A stretch of DNA of 64,000 nt from Bacillus sp. es.036. Lineage in GTDB: Bacteria > Bacillota > Bacilli > Bacillales > Guptibacillaceae. The stretch's first letter is position 1. Each line of letters starts with the position of its first letter. The stretch is taken from assembly GCF_002563635.1 (NCBI RefSeq), contig NZ_PDIZ01000001.1:620001-684000 (forward strand), written 5' to 3'. Of the stretch, positions 1 through 8,137 are shown piece by piece. The position numbers and the translations under genes are program-made. A model generated the notes under the pieces. The model searched no databases, had not been told where the DNA came from, and saw nothing but the letters and a program-made list of their open reading frames with translations.

Positions 1-76
1 TTTTTCTAAATGTGTTCTACTTATTTTTTGTTATCCCGCAATTGCTATATTAGAAAACTTTCTGGATCTTCAATAA

Positions 77-104
77 GATGAATACTTTTATGAAAAGCGG
101 GTAT
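77..104 (+). promoter_or_regulatory. weak SigB-like promoter upstream of the DJ-1/PfpI gene
   Basis: A GGGTAT box (99-104) lies 16 bases after GATGAA (77-82). The -10 matches the SigB consensus fully, but the -35 matches GTTTAA at only four of six bases and the spacing is one longer than usual. Related general-stress PfpI proteins in Bacillus are SigB-controlled, which makes the site plausible but unproven. Confidence 0.3.
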
Positions 105-164
105 TGTACTAAAGTGGTCAAAGAGACTAACAAAGTACTTAGAAGATAAAGGAGAGGAATTCAA

Positions 165-827
165 ATGACTAAAGTATTAATGGTCGTAACAAATCATACA
201 GAAATCGATTCAGAACACAAAACAGGGTTATGGCTTGAAGAGTTCGCTGTCCCTTATAACATCTTCAAGGAAAAAGGGTATGATATTAAAGTAACTTCGA
301 TCCAGGGTGGCGAAGTTGAACTTGATCCAAATAGTATTCCAGAGGAAGATCCGAAAGAGTGGGAAGATGCACAGAACCAACTTAAGAATACAACAAAGGT
401 AACGAAAGAAGATGCGAATAACTTTGATGTTGTGTTCCTACCAGGTGGTCACGGTACGATGTTTGACTTCCCAAATAGTGAAGTCCTACAGCATATTCTT
501 CAGGAACAAGCTGAAGCTAATAAAATTATCGGCTCTGTTTGCCATGGTCCTGCTGGACTAGTAAACGTTACGTATAAAGACGGTACTCCTCTTGTAAAAG
601 GGAAGAAAGTAAGTGCCTTTACTGATTCAGAGGAACGAGAAATGGGACTTGTTGAGCAAATGCCATTCTTGCTTGAATCAAAGCTACGTGAAAAGGGAGC
701 GAACTTTGAGTTAGCAGATAACTGGTCCGTTTTTTCTGTTCGTGACGGTAACTTGATTACAGGACAAAACCCTCAGTCAAGTGAAAGTGCTGCGAATAAA
801 ATCATTGAAGCAATTGAAGGAAAATAA
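165..827 (+). CDS. DJ-1/PfpI family protein (type 1 glutamine amidotransferase-like, Hsp31-like)
   Basis: This 220-residue protein belongs to the DJ-1/PfpI superfamily, whose members act as glyoxalases, chaperones or deglycase-like stress proteins in the cytoplasm. The nucleophile elbow is seen as SVCHGPAG, with Cys126 followed by His127, and an early Glu25 in GLWLEE is placed as in Hsp31-type proteins. The substrate-side motif FLPGGHG precedes the elbow as expected. The ATG follows a strong AAAGGAGAGG ribosome site. The gene is monocistronic, with a hairpin terminator at 877-912. Length and motifs fit the Hsp31-like branch better than the shorter YraA/YfkM branch; the substrate cannot be told from sequence. 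Confidence 0.9.
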   Translation: MTKVLMVVTNHTEIDSEHKTGLWLEEFAVPYNIFKEKGYDIKVTSIQGGEVELDPNSIPEEDPKEWEDAQNQLKNTTKVTKEDANNFDVVFLPGGHGTMFDFPNSEVLQHILQEQAEANKIIGSVCHGPAGLVNVTYKDGTPLVKGKKVSAFTDSEEREMGLVEQMPFLLESKLREKGANFELADNWSVFSVRDGNLITGQNPQSSESAANKIIEAIEGK

Positions 828-876
828 AAATATTCTTATCGTAATAAAGCGAAATGCTTTGAATGAATAAGGATTG

Positions 877-912
877 AAAAGGAGTGGGCCTGTTCTGGTT
901 CGCTCCTTTTCT
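877..912 (+). terminator. Rho-independent terminator after the DJ-1 gene
   Basis: AAAAGGAGTG (877-886) pairs with CGCTCCTTTT (901-910), with one G-U pair and a 14-base loop, and ends in a T run. Confidence 0.75.
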
Positions 913-962
913 ATGTTTGTTCTTTTTTCTAAAGAGGAACAGAGCAAGCATATGTAGAATGA

Positions 963-1262
963 ATGAAGAAGAGGATGATGAGTTTGAAATTAATTTTATC
1001 TCACCCTTTTGTTAAGGTGACACGAAAAATAGAACGGAACGAGCAGAAAACACTTGAGCAGGAGCACGACTTAAAATTATATGAAGATCGTATTATCGTT
1101 GGGCAGGATCAATTTGCGATACAAGATGTGTTTGATATGTCGTATCGTTTTCAATCAACCCTTTATGGCTTTTTGTACCTTCATACCAATCGTGGTGTGG
1201 TTACGTTTATTATTAAAAAGGATCCAACGGTTTTTATTAATGAATACCGAAAGCTCATATAA
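963..1262 (+). CDS. small conserved-looking protein of unknown function
   Basis: I do not recognise this protein of at most 99 residues. It is basic at the N-terminus and then alternates short beta-like stretches (RIIVGQDQFAIQDVFDM, YGFLYLHTNRGVVTFII), suggesting a small PH-like or beta-sandwich fold. No signal peptide or membrane segment is evident. The start is uncertain: ATG codons occur at 963, 975 and 978, but a TTG at 984 sits nine bases after GAAGAGG and may be the real one, giving a shorter protein that begins with KLILSHPF. It lies between two unrelated genes with no operon partner. Confidence 0.6.
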   Translation: MKKRMMSLKLILSHPFVKVTRKIERNEQKTLEQEHDLKLYEDRIIVGQDQFAIQDVFDMSYRFQSTLYGFLYLHTNRGVVTFIIKKDPTVFINEYRKLI

Positions 1263-1340
1263 GGTATAGGAAGCAAATTGGAAAAATAAATTAACTATAG
1301 CTTTGTTTAATGAAATTGAAACGAGAGAAGGGGGTAGGTT

Positions 1341-2210
1341 ATGATGGGGATCGACAAAAGAGTAGTGCTTTCTAATGGCGTTAAAATGCCTTGTTTAGGC
1401 TACGGAGTTTTTAAGATGAGCGATGAAGAAGTAATTAAAGGTGTTAAGGTTGCTCTGGAAACAGGCTATCGAGGAATTGATACGGCTTCTTATTATGAAA
1501 ATGAAGAAGCGGTTGGAATGGCGATAAAGGATTCGGGCGTTCCGAGGGAGGAAATCTTTCTTACTTCTAAAGTTTGGAATGATGAACAGGGATATAATGC
1601 TACTTTAGCCGCATTTGAGCGGTCGCTTGAGCGCCTTGGCACCGATTATCTCGACCTTTACTTAGTTCATTGGCCCGTACCCCACTTATTCCTTGAAACG
1701 TGGCAGGCTTTAGAAAAGCTCTATCATGAAGGGAAAGTTTGTGCGATTGGCGTTAGCAATTTTGAAACCCATCATCTTGAAGCCATTTCTCGCATCTCAA
1801 CTGTGACACCGGTGCTCAATCAAATTGAGCTACATCCGGAATTAATTCAAGGCGAACTGCGAGATTATTGCCAATCAAAAGGAATCCGAGTTCAAGCATG
1901 GTCTCCGTTAAAGAGGGGTCAGGTGCTAAGTCATTCCGTTATTCAAGCCATCAGCGATCGTTATGGGAAAACCCCTGCTCAGGTTGTGATCAGATGGTGC
2001 TTACAACATGACCTTCTTTTAAATGTAAAATCAACTCGTGAAGAACGAATTAAAGAAAATGCAGATGTGTATGATTTCCAATTAACGGATGAAGAGATGA
2101 CATCGATTGATTCGCTTCACGTAAATAGCCGTATCGCCCATCATCCAGATCATCTGGATTTCTATGAAAGAACGGTTCCGGGTTTTAAAAAATCAAAATC
2201 TATCACCTAA
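1341..2210 (+). CDS. aldo/keto reductase (YvgN/YtbE type)
   Basis: This is a 289-residue NADPH-dependent aldo/keto reductase with a TIM-barrel fold. The catalytic tetrad is visible: Asp47 and Tyr52 (GIDTASYYENE), Lys77 (TSKVWN) and His110 (LVHWPVP). The signatures IGVSNFE and the cofactor segment ILKxTR-like VKSTREERI are also present. The closest Bacillus subtilis relatives in layout are the glyoxal/methylglyoxal reductase YvgN and YtbE, which detoxify reactive aldehydes. AAGGGGG precedes two adjacent ATGs (1341 and 1344); either could serve. The gene ends at a bidirectional terminator shared with the cupin gene. Confidence 0.93.
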   Translation: MMGIDKRVVLSNGVKMPCLGYGVFKMSDEEVIKGVKVALETGYRGIDTASYYENEEAVGMAIKDSGVPREEIFLTSKVWNDEQGYNATLAAFERSLERLGTDYLDLYLVHWPVPHLFLETWQALEKLYHEGKVCAIGVSNFETHHLEAISRISTVTPVLNQIELHPELIQGELRDYCQSKGIRVQAWSPLKRGQVLSHSVIQAISDRYGKTPAQVVIRWCLQHDLLLNVKSTREERIKENADVYDFQLTDEEMTSIDSLHVNSRIAHHPDHLDFYERTVPGFKKSKSIT

Positions 2211-2237
2211 AAAAGACGCCACTGGCGCCTTTTTTTG
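2208..2237. terminator. bidirectional terminator between aldo/keto reductase and cupin genes
   Basis: An A tract, GACGCC, the loop ACT, GGCGCC and a T tract form a hairpin with one mismatch. It starts on the aldo/keto reductase stop codon and serves the convergent gene too. Confidence 0.8.
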
Positions 2238-2242
2238 TGGAA

Positions 2243-2743
2243 CTACTGTTTTGTCCAGCTTTTTTTTAAGGGCCCATCCCTTCCGAAAACGGGATCGAAT
2301 TCAGGTACAGGCACATTTTGAATGTTCTCAAGAACCGTAGGACGCTCATTTGGCTCCCCAGTTCTAAGGTCGTGATCGCGGCCATCTGGATAAGCGCCGA
2401 CAACGAGAAAGTCGGAGGAAGCTTGTTCTCTTTTGTGACCAACTCCTGCGGGTATGACAACAACGTCTCCTTTCTCCACACGAATCGTTTCTCCTTTTTC
2501 ACCCCCGAACGTAATCGAAGCTTCTCCTTTTACAATGGCAAGTACTTCGTGTGTATTGCTGTGATAGTGGTGATAAGGAAAAACGCCATTTTGCCATGCG
2601 TTCGTCCAATTGTTCTTGTTAAAAAGGGCCATCGCATCGTGGTTTTCTAACGCAGCACGATAAAGGGTAAGAGGATAGAAAGCGTTGTTTGGAATCTTGC
2701 CGTCATCACCAAAGTAAAGCGTTTTAATCATTTCTTTCTTCAT
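2243..2743 (-). CDS. yjlB: cupin-domain protein (YjlB-like)
   Basis: This 166-residue single-domain cupin carries the metal-binding motif 1 region HHYHSNTHEVLAIVKG with several His and a Glu, and motif 2 GDVVVIPAGVGHKR. Length, the N-terminal segment KTLYFGDDGKIPNN and the C-terminal PVPEFDPVFG segment fit the YjlB-type cupins of Bacillus, whose function is unknown. It is probably a cytosolic metal-binding or small-molecule-binding protein. AAGGAG lies seven bases before the ATG. It reads away from the tre operon, and the 230-base interval between them holds the tre promoter. Confidence 0.8.
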   Translation of the reverse strand: MKKEMIKTLYFGDDGKIPNNAFYPLTLYRAALENHDAMALFNKNNWTNAWQNGVFPYHHYHSNTHEVLAIVKGEASITFGGEKGETIRVEKGDVVVIPAGVGHKREQASSDFLVVGAYPDGRDHDLRTGEPNERPTVLENIQNVPVPEFDPVFGRDGPLKKSWTKQ

Positions 2744-2875
2744 GTCATCACTCCTTCTTTCTTATGTATACGTTTTTGAGCAAAGTGAAACATGAGCGTT
2801 TAGGAAATGGAGTGAAGGGAATTTACCTACGAATCAATCCTTCCCCCTTGGGTTGAAAAAAGATGAGCTTTGGAG

Positions 2876-2904
2876 TTGACTAACTTGTCTATACAAGATA
2901 GACT
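2876..2904 (+). promoter_or_regulatory. promoter of the trehalose operon (SigA type)
   Basis: TTGACT (2876-2881) and TAGACT (2899-2904) are separated by exactly 17 bases. The first TreR-type operator fills the spacer, so repressor binding would exclude RNA polymerase. Confidence 0.75.
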
Positions 2905-2937
2905 ACAAGGTGAAACATGAACTTGTCTATACAAGAT
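2883..2937 (+). promoter_or_regulatory. two TreR-type operators
   Basis: The 17-base sequence ACTTGTCTATACAAGAT occurs identically at 2883-2899 and 2921-2937, 38 bases apart. Its core CTTGT-N4-ACAAG is palindromic and resembles the known Bacillus tre operators. The first copy lies between -35 and -10, the second just downstream of the expected start. The regulator gene treR is the last gene of the same operon. Confidence 0.85.
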
Positions 2938-2947
2938 GTTAAATAAA

Positions 2948-2961
2948 TGAAAGCGGTTGAA
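2948..2961 (+). promoter_or_regulatory. candidate cre site (CcpA) in the tre leader
   Basis: TGAAAGCGGTTGAA matches the CcpA consensus TGWAANCGNTNWCA at all but two positions. Lying downstream of the promoter and just before the first gene, it could act as a roadblock for carbon catabolite repression, as known for Bacillus sugar operons. Confidence 0.5.
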
Positions 2962-2975
2962 AGGAGAAGATATCA

Positions 2976-3473
2976 ATGTTGAAAAAACTATTTGGTAAAA
3001 AAGAAAAACCTTCTGAAGAGGTTATTTATGCTCCATTAAACGGTAAGGTTGTTGAACTTGAAACGGTTCCTGATCCGACATTTTCACAAAAAATGATGGG
3101 AGACGGTGTTGCGATCGAACCTACAGATGGCAAAGTTGTATCACCGGTAAACGGTAAGGTTATTCAATTTTTCCACACAAAGCATGCTGTTGGAATTGAG
3201 TCTGAATCAGGTCTTGAGATTTTGATCCACGTTGGTCTTGAAACAGTTGGCATGGGTGGCGAAGGTTTTGAAGGTCACGTGAAAGAAGGCGACAAAGTAA
3301 AAGTTGGCGATCCACTTATTACTGTTGACCTTGATCTTGTGAAAGAAAAAGCAGCAAGTACCATTACGCCTGTCATTATTACGAACGCAGATGTTCTTGA
3401 AAATGTTGAGAAGAAATACTCAACAGGTGCTTCAAATGAAACGGAAATTATGACTACGAAAGTAAAAGGTTAA
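2976..3473 (+). CDS. PTS glucose-type EIIA protein of the trehalose operon
   Basis: This 165-residue free-standing IIA-Glc-type phosphocarrier accepts phosphate from HPr and passes it to the IIB domain of the neighbouring trehalose permease. The active-site pair is seen as His70 ([10 protein letters not shown]) and the phosphorylated His85 (ILIHVGLET). Length and order match Crr/YpqE proteins. It is the first gene after the tre promoter and operators. The classical Bacillus subtilis tre operon has no EIIA of its own and borrows one, so a dedicated donor here is a notable difference. A perfect 12-bp hairpin separates it from treP. AAGGAG precedes the ATG. Confidence 0.93.
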   Translation: MLKKLFGKKEKPSEEVIYAPLNGKVVELETVPDPTFSQKMMGDGVAIEPTDGKVVSPVNGKVIQFFHTKHAVGIESESGLEILIHVGLETVGMGGEGFEGHVKEGDKVKVGDPLITVDLDLVKEKAASTITPVIITNADVLENVEKKYSTGASNETEIMTTKVKG

Positions 3474-3483
3474 AGGAATGTAA

Positions 3484-3522
3484 CTTAGAGAGCACTGCTC
3501 AACGTGCTCTCTAAGGTAAATA
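3484..3522 (+). promoter_or_regulatory. intercistronic hairpin between EIIA and treP
   Basis: CTTAGAGAGCAC (3484-3495) and GTGCTCTCTAAG (3504-3515) form a perfect 12-bp stem with an 8-base loop. A T7 tract follows only about 10 bases later, so it is a poor full terminator and more likely a partial attenuator or an mRNA processing or stability element. Confidence 0.75.
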
Positions 3523-3549
3523 GCTTTTTTTACTAAGGGGGAAGAAAAC

Positions 3550-4953
3550 ATGGCGATTAATCGAGAGTCTGTTGAACACATTCTTGAAGCCATTGGTGGA
3601 AAAGAGAATATTTCGACCGCCACACATTGTGTGACTCGTCTGCGTCTTGTCTTACATGATGAAAGTAAAGTTGATACAAAAGCATTAGAAGAGAACGAAC
3701 TTGTGAAAGGATCATTTTCGGCTAATGGACAGTTCCAGGTAGTTATTGGACAGGGAACGGTTGATAAAGTATTTAAGATTTTTGCAGAGTTGGCAGAAAT
3801 TGAAAGCGCGTCCAAACAGGATGTAAAAGACGCGGCTGCAAATAAACAGAATTTCCTTCAGCGCGGTGTGAAGACGCTAGCCGATATCTTTATCCCGATC
3901 TTACCTGCGATCGTTACTGCTGGCTTGCTTCTTGGGATTAATAATATTCTCACAGCACCAGATATTTTCTTTAGTGATCCGCTAGTCGAAGTCTATCCGC
4001 AATGGGCAGATTTAGCGAGTATTATTAACCTGATTGCCAATACAGCCTTCGTCTTTTTACCAGGTCTGATCGGTTGGTCAGCCGCCAAGCAATTTGGCGG
4101 AAGTCCATTGCTCGGTATTGTTCTTGGTCTCATTCTCGTCCATCCGGACTTACTGAATGCGTGGGCATATGGTGAGGCAGATGATATTCCAACGTGGAAC
4201 TTATTCGGACTTGAAATTGAGAAAATCGGCTATCAAGGTCAAGTGTTACCAGTACTTGTTTCAGCGTATATCTTAGCCAAAATCGAAACGTTCTTAAATA
4301 AACGGATACCAGATTCGATTCAGATGCTGATCGTGGCGCCTGTAGCGTTACTTGTCACTGGTTTCCTTGCGTTTACTCTAATTGGTCCCGTAACATTCTG
4401 GATTGCGAATCTCTTAACGGATGGCTTTATTGGCTTGTTTGATTTTGCGCCAGCCATTGGTGGACTAGTCTATGGTGCCTTGTATGCACCGCTCGTTATT
4501 ACAGGGATGCATCACACGTTCCTTGCTGTTGACTTACAGTTGATTGGTAGCACAGGAAGTACATTCTTATGGCCGATGCTAGCTCTATCCAATATTGCGC
4601 AAGGTGCAGCTGCACTTGCGATGATGCTTATTACTCGTAATGAAAAAACAAAAGGTCTTGCCGGAACGTCAGCCGTGTCTGCCTTTCTTGGTGTGACCGA
4701 GCCCGCTTTGTTCGGGGTAAACTTACGCTTTAAATTTCCATTCTTCGCTGCAATTATCGGATCAGCGATCGCTGGTCTTGTCATTACCGTTAGTGGCGTT
4801 GAAGCAACATCAATTGGTGTAGGTGGTATACCAGGATTCCTTTCCATTTTCAAAGAATACTGGGGTGCTTTCTTTACAGGTATGGCTATTGTACTTGTTG
4901 TGCCATTTGTTTTAACATTCTTATATGGAAAAGTAAGAAAAGTAAGCGAGTAA
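3550..4953 (+). CDS. treP: PTS trehalose-specific EIIBC component
   Basis: This 467-residue membrane permease imports trehalose and phosphorylates it to trehalose 6-phosphate. The N-terminal IIB domain carries the phospho-cysteine Cys27 in THCVTRLRL. After a short linker, a IIC domain of about ten membrane segments begins near residue 105, with the conserved loop GVTEPALFGVNLRF near residue 380 that is typical of glucose-superfamily IIC proteins. There is no IIA domain, which explains the adjacent EIIA gene. Length is as in TreP of Bacillus subtilis. AAGGGGG precedes the ATG. A second hairpin lies between this gene and treA. Confidence 0.95.
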   Translation: MAINRESVEHILEAIGGKENISTATHCVTRLRLVLHDESKVDTKALEENELVKGSFSANGQFQVVIGQGTVDKVFKIFAELAEIESASKQDVKDAAANKQNFLQRGVKTLADIFIPILPAIVTAGLLLGINNILTAPDIFFSDPLVEVYPQWADLASIINLIANTAFVFLPGLIGWSAAKQFGGSPLLGIVLGLILVHPDLLNAWAYGEADDIPTWNLFGLEIEKIGYQGQVLPVLVSAYILAKIETFLNKRIPDSIQMLIVAPVALLVTGFLAFTLIGPVTFWIANLLTDGFIGLFDFAPAIGGLVYGALYAPLVITGMHHTFLAVDLQLIGSTGSTFLWPMLALSNIAQGAAALAMMLITRNEKTKGLAGTSAVSAFLGVTEPALFGVNLRFKFPFFAAIIGSAIAGLVITVSGVEATSIGVGGIPGFLSIFKEYWGAFFTGMAIVLVVPFVLTFLYGKVRKVSE

Positions 4954-4962
4954 AGAAAAGGA

Positions 4963-5011
4963 GCGATATCATTAGGTGCGTAAGAGCTCCAATGGTATCG
5001 CCTTTGTTTTT
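4963..5011 (+). promoter_or_regulatory. terminator-like hairpin between treP and treA
   Basis: GCGATATCATT (4963-4973) pairs with AATGGTATCGC (4991-5001) with one G-U pair, followed by CTTTGTTTTT. It looks like a leaky terminator that would lower treA and treR expression relative to the transport genes. Confidence 0.65.
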
Positions 5012-5044
5012 AACTGTTTAATCTAACATTAGGAGTGGAATTAA

Positions 5045-6733
5045 ATGCAACCATGGTGGAAGAAATCCGTTGTTTATCAAATTTATCCAAAAAGCTTTAA
5101 TGATACGACAGGTAGTGGAACGGGAGACATTCAGGGGATTATTGAAAAGCTTGATTATTTAAAAGAGCTAGGGGTAGACGTTGTTTGGTTAACACCGATC
5201 TATGATTCTCCTCAAAATGATAATGGTTACGACATTCGTGATTATTTTAGTATTTATGAAGAGTATGGCACGATGGAAGACTTTGATCGTCTTTTAAAAG
5301 AAGCTCATGCAAGAGATATAAAGATTATTATGGACATTGTCGTGAACCACACATCAACAGAGCATCAGTGGTTCGTAGAATCTCGTAAATCAAAGGATAA
5401 TCCTTATCGTGATTATTACATTTGGAAAGACGGCGTTGATGGAGCGGAACCGACAAACTGGCAATCAAAGTTTGGCGGCAATGCATGGCAGTTCGATAAG
5501 GAAACGGGTCAATATTATTTACATCTTTTTGATGTCACTCAGGCTGATCTAAATTGGGAAAATGAGAAAGTGCGTGATGAAGTGTATGATATGATGACAT
5601 TCTGGTTTGAAAAGGGAGTAGATGGCTTCAGACTTGATGTCATTAACCTGATCTCGAAAAATCAAAACTTCCCGAATGATGATGGGTCTGTCGCACCTGG
5701 TGACGGACGCAAATTCTATACAGATGGTCCTCGCGCTCATGAATTCATGAACGAAATGAATCGGAACGTCTTTATGAAGTATAACAGCATGACAGTAGGC
5801 GAGATGTCGTCTACTACAATTGAAGACTGCATTCAATATTCGAACCCTGAGCGAAATGAATTAAGTATGACGTTCAATTTCCACCATCTAAAAGTCGACT
5901 ACCCTAACGGAGAGAAATGGTCTGTAGCAGCCTTTGATTTCTTAAAGCTTAAAGAGATTCTTTCCACATGGCAAACAGAAATGATCAAAGGTGGCGGATG
6001 GAATGCGCTCTTCTGGTGCAATCATGACCAGCCTCGCATCGTATCGCGCTATGGAAATGACGGAGAGTACAGACGAGAATCAGCTAAAATGCTCGCTACC
6101 ACGATGCACCTGATGCAGGGTACTCCTTATATTTACCAGGGAGAAGAAATTGGGATGACAAACCCTAAGTTTGACGCAATCTCTTCTTATCGTGATGTAG
6201 AGTCATTGAATATTTTCTCGATTTTAAAAGAGGAAAAAGGATATAGTGAGGAAGAAGTTCTTGAGATTTTGCGCCATAAATCAAGAGACAACTCCAGAAC
6301 GCCTGTGCAATGGACGCCTGAACCTCATGCTGGATTTACGACAGGGGAACCGTGGATTCCGGTCGCGAAAAACTATGAAGACATTAATGTAGAAGATACC
6401 TTGAAAGAAAGAAATTCCGTATTTGATCACTACCAAAAGCTGATTTCATTAAGAAAAAGTGTCGATCTCATCACATATGGTAATTATGAACTCCTTTTAG
6501 ATGAAGATCCTCAACTATTCGCTTATATCCGTAATGGAGAGAATGAAAAGTTACTTGTCATTAATAATTTCTATGAAACAGAAGCAACCTTTGAACTGCC
6601 GTCCCATGTTGAAGTAGATGGGTATCATGCAGAGGTATTGATTTCAAACTACGAAGATTCTCCATCAACCTTTAAGAAAGTGACGTTACGACCATATGAG
6701 TCGATTGCATATCATCTAACTGAGACAAGGTGA
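5045..6733 (+). CDS. treA: alpha,alpha-phosphotrehalase (GH13)
   Basis: This 562-residue cytoplasmic glycoside hydrolase splits trehalose 6-phosphate into glucose and glucose 6-phosphate. The (beta/alpha)8 barrel motifs are intact: DIVVNHTS, then nucleophile Asp198 in DGFRLDVIN, acid/base Glu253 in VGEMSS, and Asp328 in NHDQPR. The C-terminal beta domain ends near ESIAYHLTE. Length matches TreA of Bacillus subtilis. Neighbouring oligo-1,6-glucosidases share this architecture, but the placement between treP and treR makes the phosphotrehalase call firm. AGGAG precedes the ATG. Only four bases separate it from treR. Confidence 0.96.
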   Translation: MQPWWKKSVVYQIYPKSFNDTTGSGTGDIQGIIEKLDYLKELGVDVVWLTPIYDSPQNDNGYDIRDYFSIYEEYGTMEDFDRLLKEAHARDIKIIMDIVVNHTSTEHQWFVESRKSKDNPYRDYYIWKDGVDGAEPTNWQSKFGGNAWQFDKETGQYYLHLFDVTQADLNWENEKVRDEVYDMMTFWFEKGVDGFRLDVINLISKNQNFPNDDGSVAPGDGRKFYTDGPRAHEFMNEMNRNVFMKYNSMTVGEMSSTTIEDCIQYSNPERNELSMTFNFHHLKVDYPNGEKWSVAAFDFLKLKEILSTWQTEMIKGGGWNALFWCNHDQPRIVSRYGNDGEYRRESAKMLATTMHLMQGTPYIYQGEEIGMTNPKFDAISSYRDVESLNIFSILKEEKGYSEEEVLEILRHKSRDNSRTPVQWTPEPHAGFTTGEPWIPVAKNYEDINVEDTLKERNSVFDHYQKLISLRKSVDLITYGNYELLLDEDPQLFAYIRNGENEKLLVINNFYETEATFELPSHVEVDGYHAEVLISNYEDSPSTFKKVTLRPYESIAYHLTETR

Positions 6734-6737
6734 GTCT

Positions 6738-7457
6738 ATGAAGCAAACGAAGTATCAGCAAATTTACAATGATCTCTCTGAGAATATTCGAAACGGAACC
6801 TATAAGCCGAATAGTAAACTGCCATCTGAGCATGAGCTTGCAGAAACCTATGGCACATCAAGAGAAACCATCCGCAAAGCGTTAAATTTACTATCCCAGA
6901 ACGGGATGATTCAAAAAATTAAAGCAAGAGGATCGGTCGTTCTTGACTTAAGTCGCTATGAATTTCCTGTTTCGGGACTTGTGAGCTTCAAAGAAATTTC
7001 AGAAAAGATGAACCGATCTTCAAGAACAATCGTTCATCATCTTGAAAAAAAGCTACCTGAGGAATGGATTCGCGAACAACTTGAGCTTGAATCCGGGGCA
7101 GAAGTTTGGCACGTCCTTCGTGCGCGTGAGATTGAAGGCGAAAAAATCATCTTAGATCGCGACTTTTTTTCCGCTAAGTGGGTACCTGAACTGACACGAA
7201 CGATTTGTGAGAATTCAATCTATGATTATTTGGAAAATGATCTTGGTCTTTCCGTTAGCTATGCAAAAAAGGAAATTGTCGTAGAAGAGGCTGACGAAGA
7301 GGATCGACGTTATCTAGATTTGCATGATTACAAACATGTTGTGGTCGTTCGAAATTACGTTTATTTAAATGATACAACATTAATTGAATATACCGAATCA
7401 CGACACCGTCTTGATAAATTCCGATTTGTCGATTTTGCAAGACGTGAAAAACAGTAA
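6738..7457 (+). CDS. treR: GntR-family trehalose operon repressor
   Basis: This 239-residue repressor has an N-terminal winged helix (LPSEHELAETYGTSRETIRKAL is the HTH region) and a C-terminal UTRA effector domain from about residue 90. In Bacillus, TreR binds palindromes at the tre promoter and is released by trehalose 6-phosphate; the two operators at 2883-2937 are its likely targets. The gene is the last of the operon, so its synthesis is likely autoregulated. The start follows AAGGTGAG overlapping the treA stop. A terminator follows at 7463. Confidence 0.95.
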   Translation: MKQTKYQQIYNDLSENIRNGTYKPNSKLPSEHELAETYGTSRETIRKALNLLSQNGMIQKIKARGSVVLDLSRYEFPVSGLVSFKEISEKMNRSSRTIVHHLEKKLPEEWIREQLELESGAEVWHVLRAREIEGEKIILDRDFFSAKWVPELTRTICENSIYDYLENDLGLSVSYAKKEIVVEEADEEDRRYLDLHDYKHVVVVRNYVYLNDTTLIEYTESRHRLDKFRFVDFARREKQ

Positions 7458-7462
7458 AGAGG

Positions 7463-7489
7463 GCGCTCCAATAAAATGGAGCGCTTTTT
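7463..7489 (+). terminator. terminator of the tre operon
   Basis: GCGCTCCA (7463-7470) pairs with TGGAGCGC (7477-7484), followed by T5. Confidence 0.9.
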
Positions 7490-7575
7490 AATGTTCTTTT
7501 TACTTTGAGGGAAGGAAACGCTACTCTATTCTCGAATGGAGAATGGTGTCGGAAAACATGAGAGGAGCGATCACA

Positions 7576-8097
7576 TTGAACGTAACCGAAAAAAAGATCA
7601 CACTCACGAAAGTAGCATCTCACCACCTTACATCGTTAAAGCAATTTACCTTACATGAACATCAGCTCGCTTTCACTTCAATGCCGATGCCGGCCTACGA
7701 AAAATGTATGCGCGATCCTAATCGTTTACCTGTAGCGATTATTGAAGGCGTTCGAACGGTTGGTTTTTTTGTTCTCGATCAAGGGGACGATGTTTTCTCG
7801 TATACAACTCGTCCACATGCGATTTTATTAAGAGCGTACTCCATCAACTTACCAGATCAAGGCCGTGGTATTGCGAAAGCATCTCTTCGACAATTAAAAC
7901 CATTTGTAGAGAAACATTTGCCTGACTGTAGAGAAGTCGTGTTCGGTGTAAATGAAGATAATCCTTCAGCCAAAAAAGTCTACCTTGAGGCTGGATTTAT
8001 TAACACAGGTGAGCAGAAAATGGGGCGCTCAGGTCCTCAGGCGATTCTAACATTTTTTATGACGTGTTCTTTCACTTCGGAACCTCTTAAAAGCTAG
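7576..8097 (+). CDS. GNAT family N-acetyltransferase
   Basis: This 173-residue acetyl-CoA-dependent acetyltransferase shows the GNAT motif A as NLPDQGRGIAKASL and motif B around GVNEDNPSAKKVYLEAGF. The overall shape is like the polyamine acetyltransferase BltD and relatives, but the acceptor cannot be named. I place the start at the TTG of 7576, because AGGAG lies eight bases upstream; the in-frame ATGs at 7543 and 7558 have poor ribosome sites. It is followed after 40 bases by the nitronate monooxygenase gene, probably on the same transcript. Confidence 0.85.
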   Translation: MNVTEKKITLTKVASHHLTSLKQFTLHEHQLAFTSMPMPAYEKCMRDPNRLPVAIIEGVRTVGFFVLDQGDDVFSYTTRPHAILLRAYSINLPDQGRGIAKASLRQLKPFVEKHLPDCREVVFGVNEDNPSAKKVYLEAGFINTGEQKMGRSGPQAILTFFMTCSFTSEPLKS

Positions 8098-8137
8098 TCA
8101 CATGCCAAAAAAAGTGTATGGAAAGGAGAGGATCAGC

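Noticed and set aside
3432-3815. Minus-strand frame over the treP start
   Set aside because: It is antisense to the EIIB domain and to the intercistronic hairpin, with no ribosome site.
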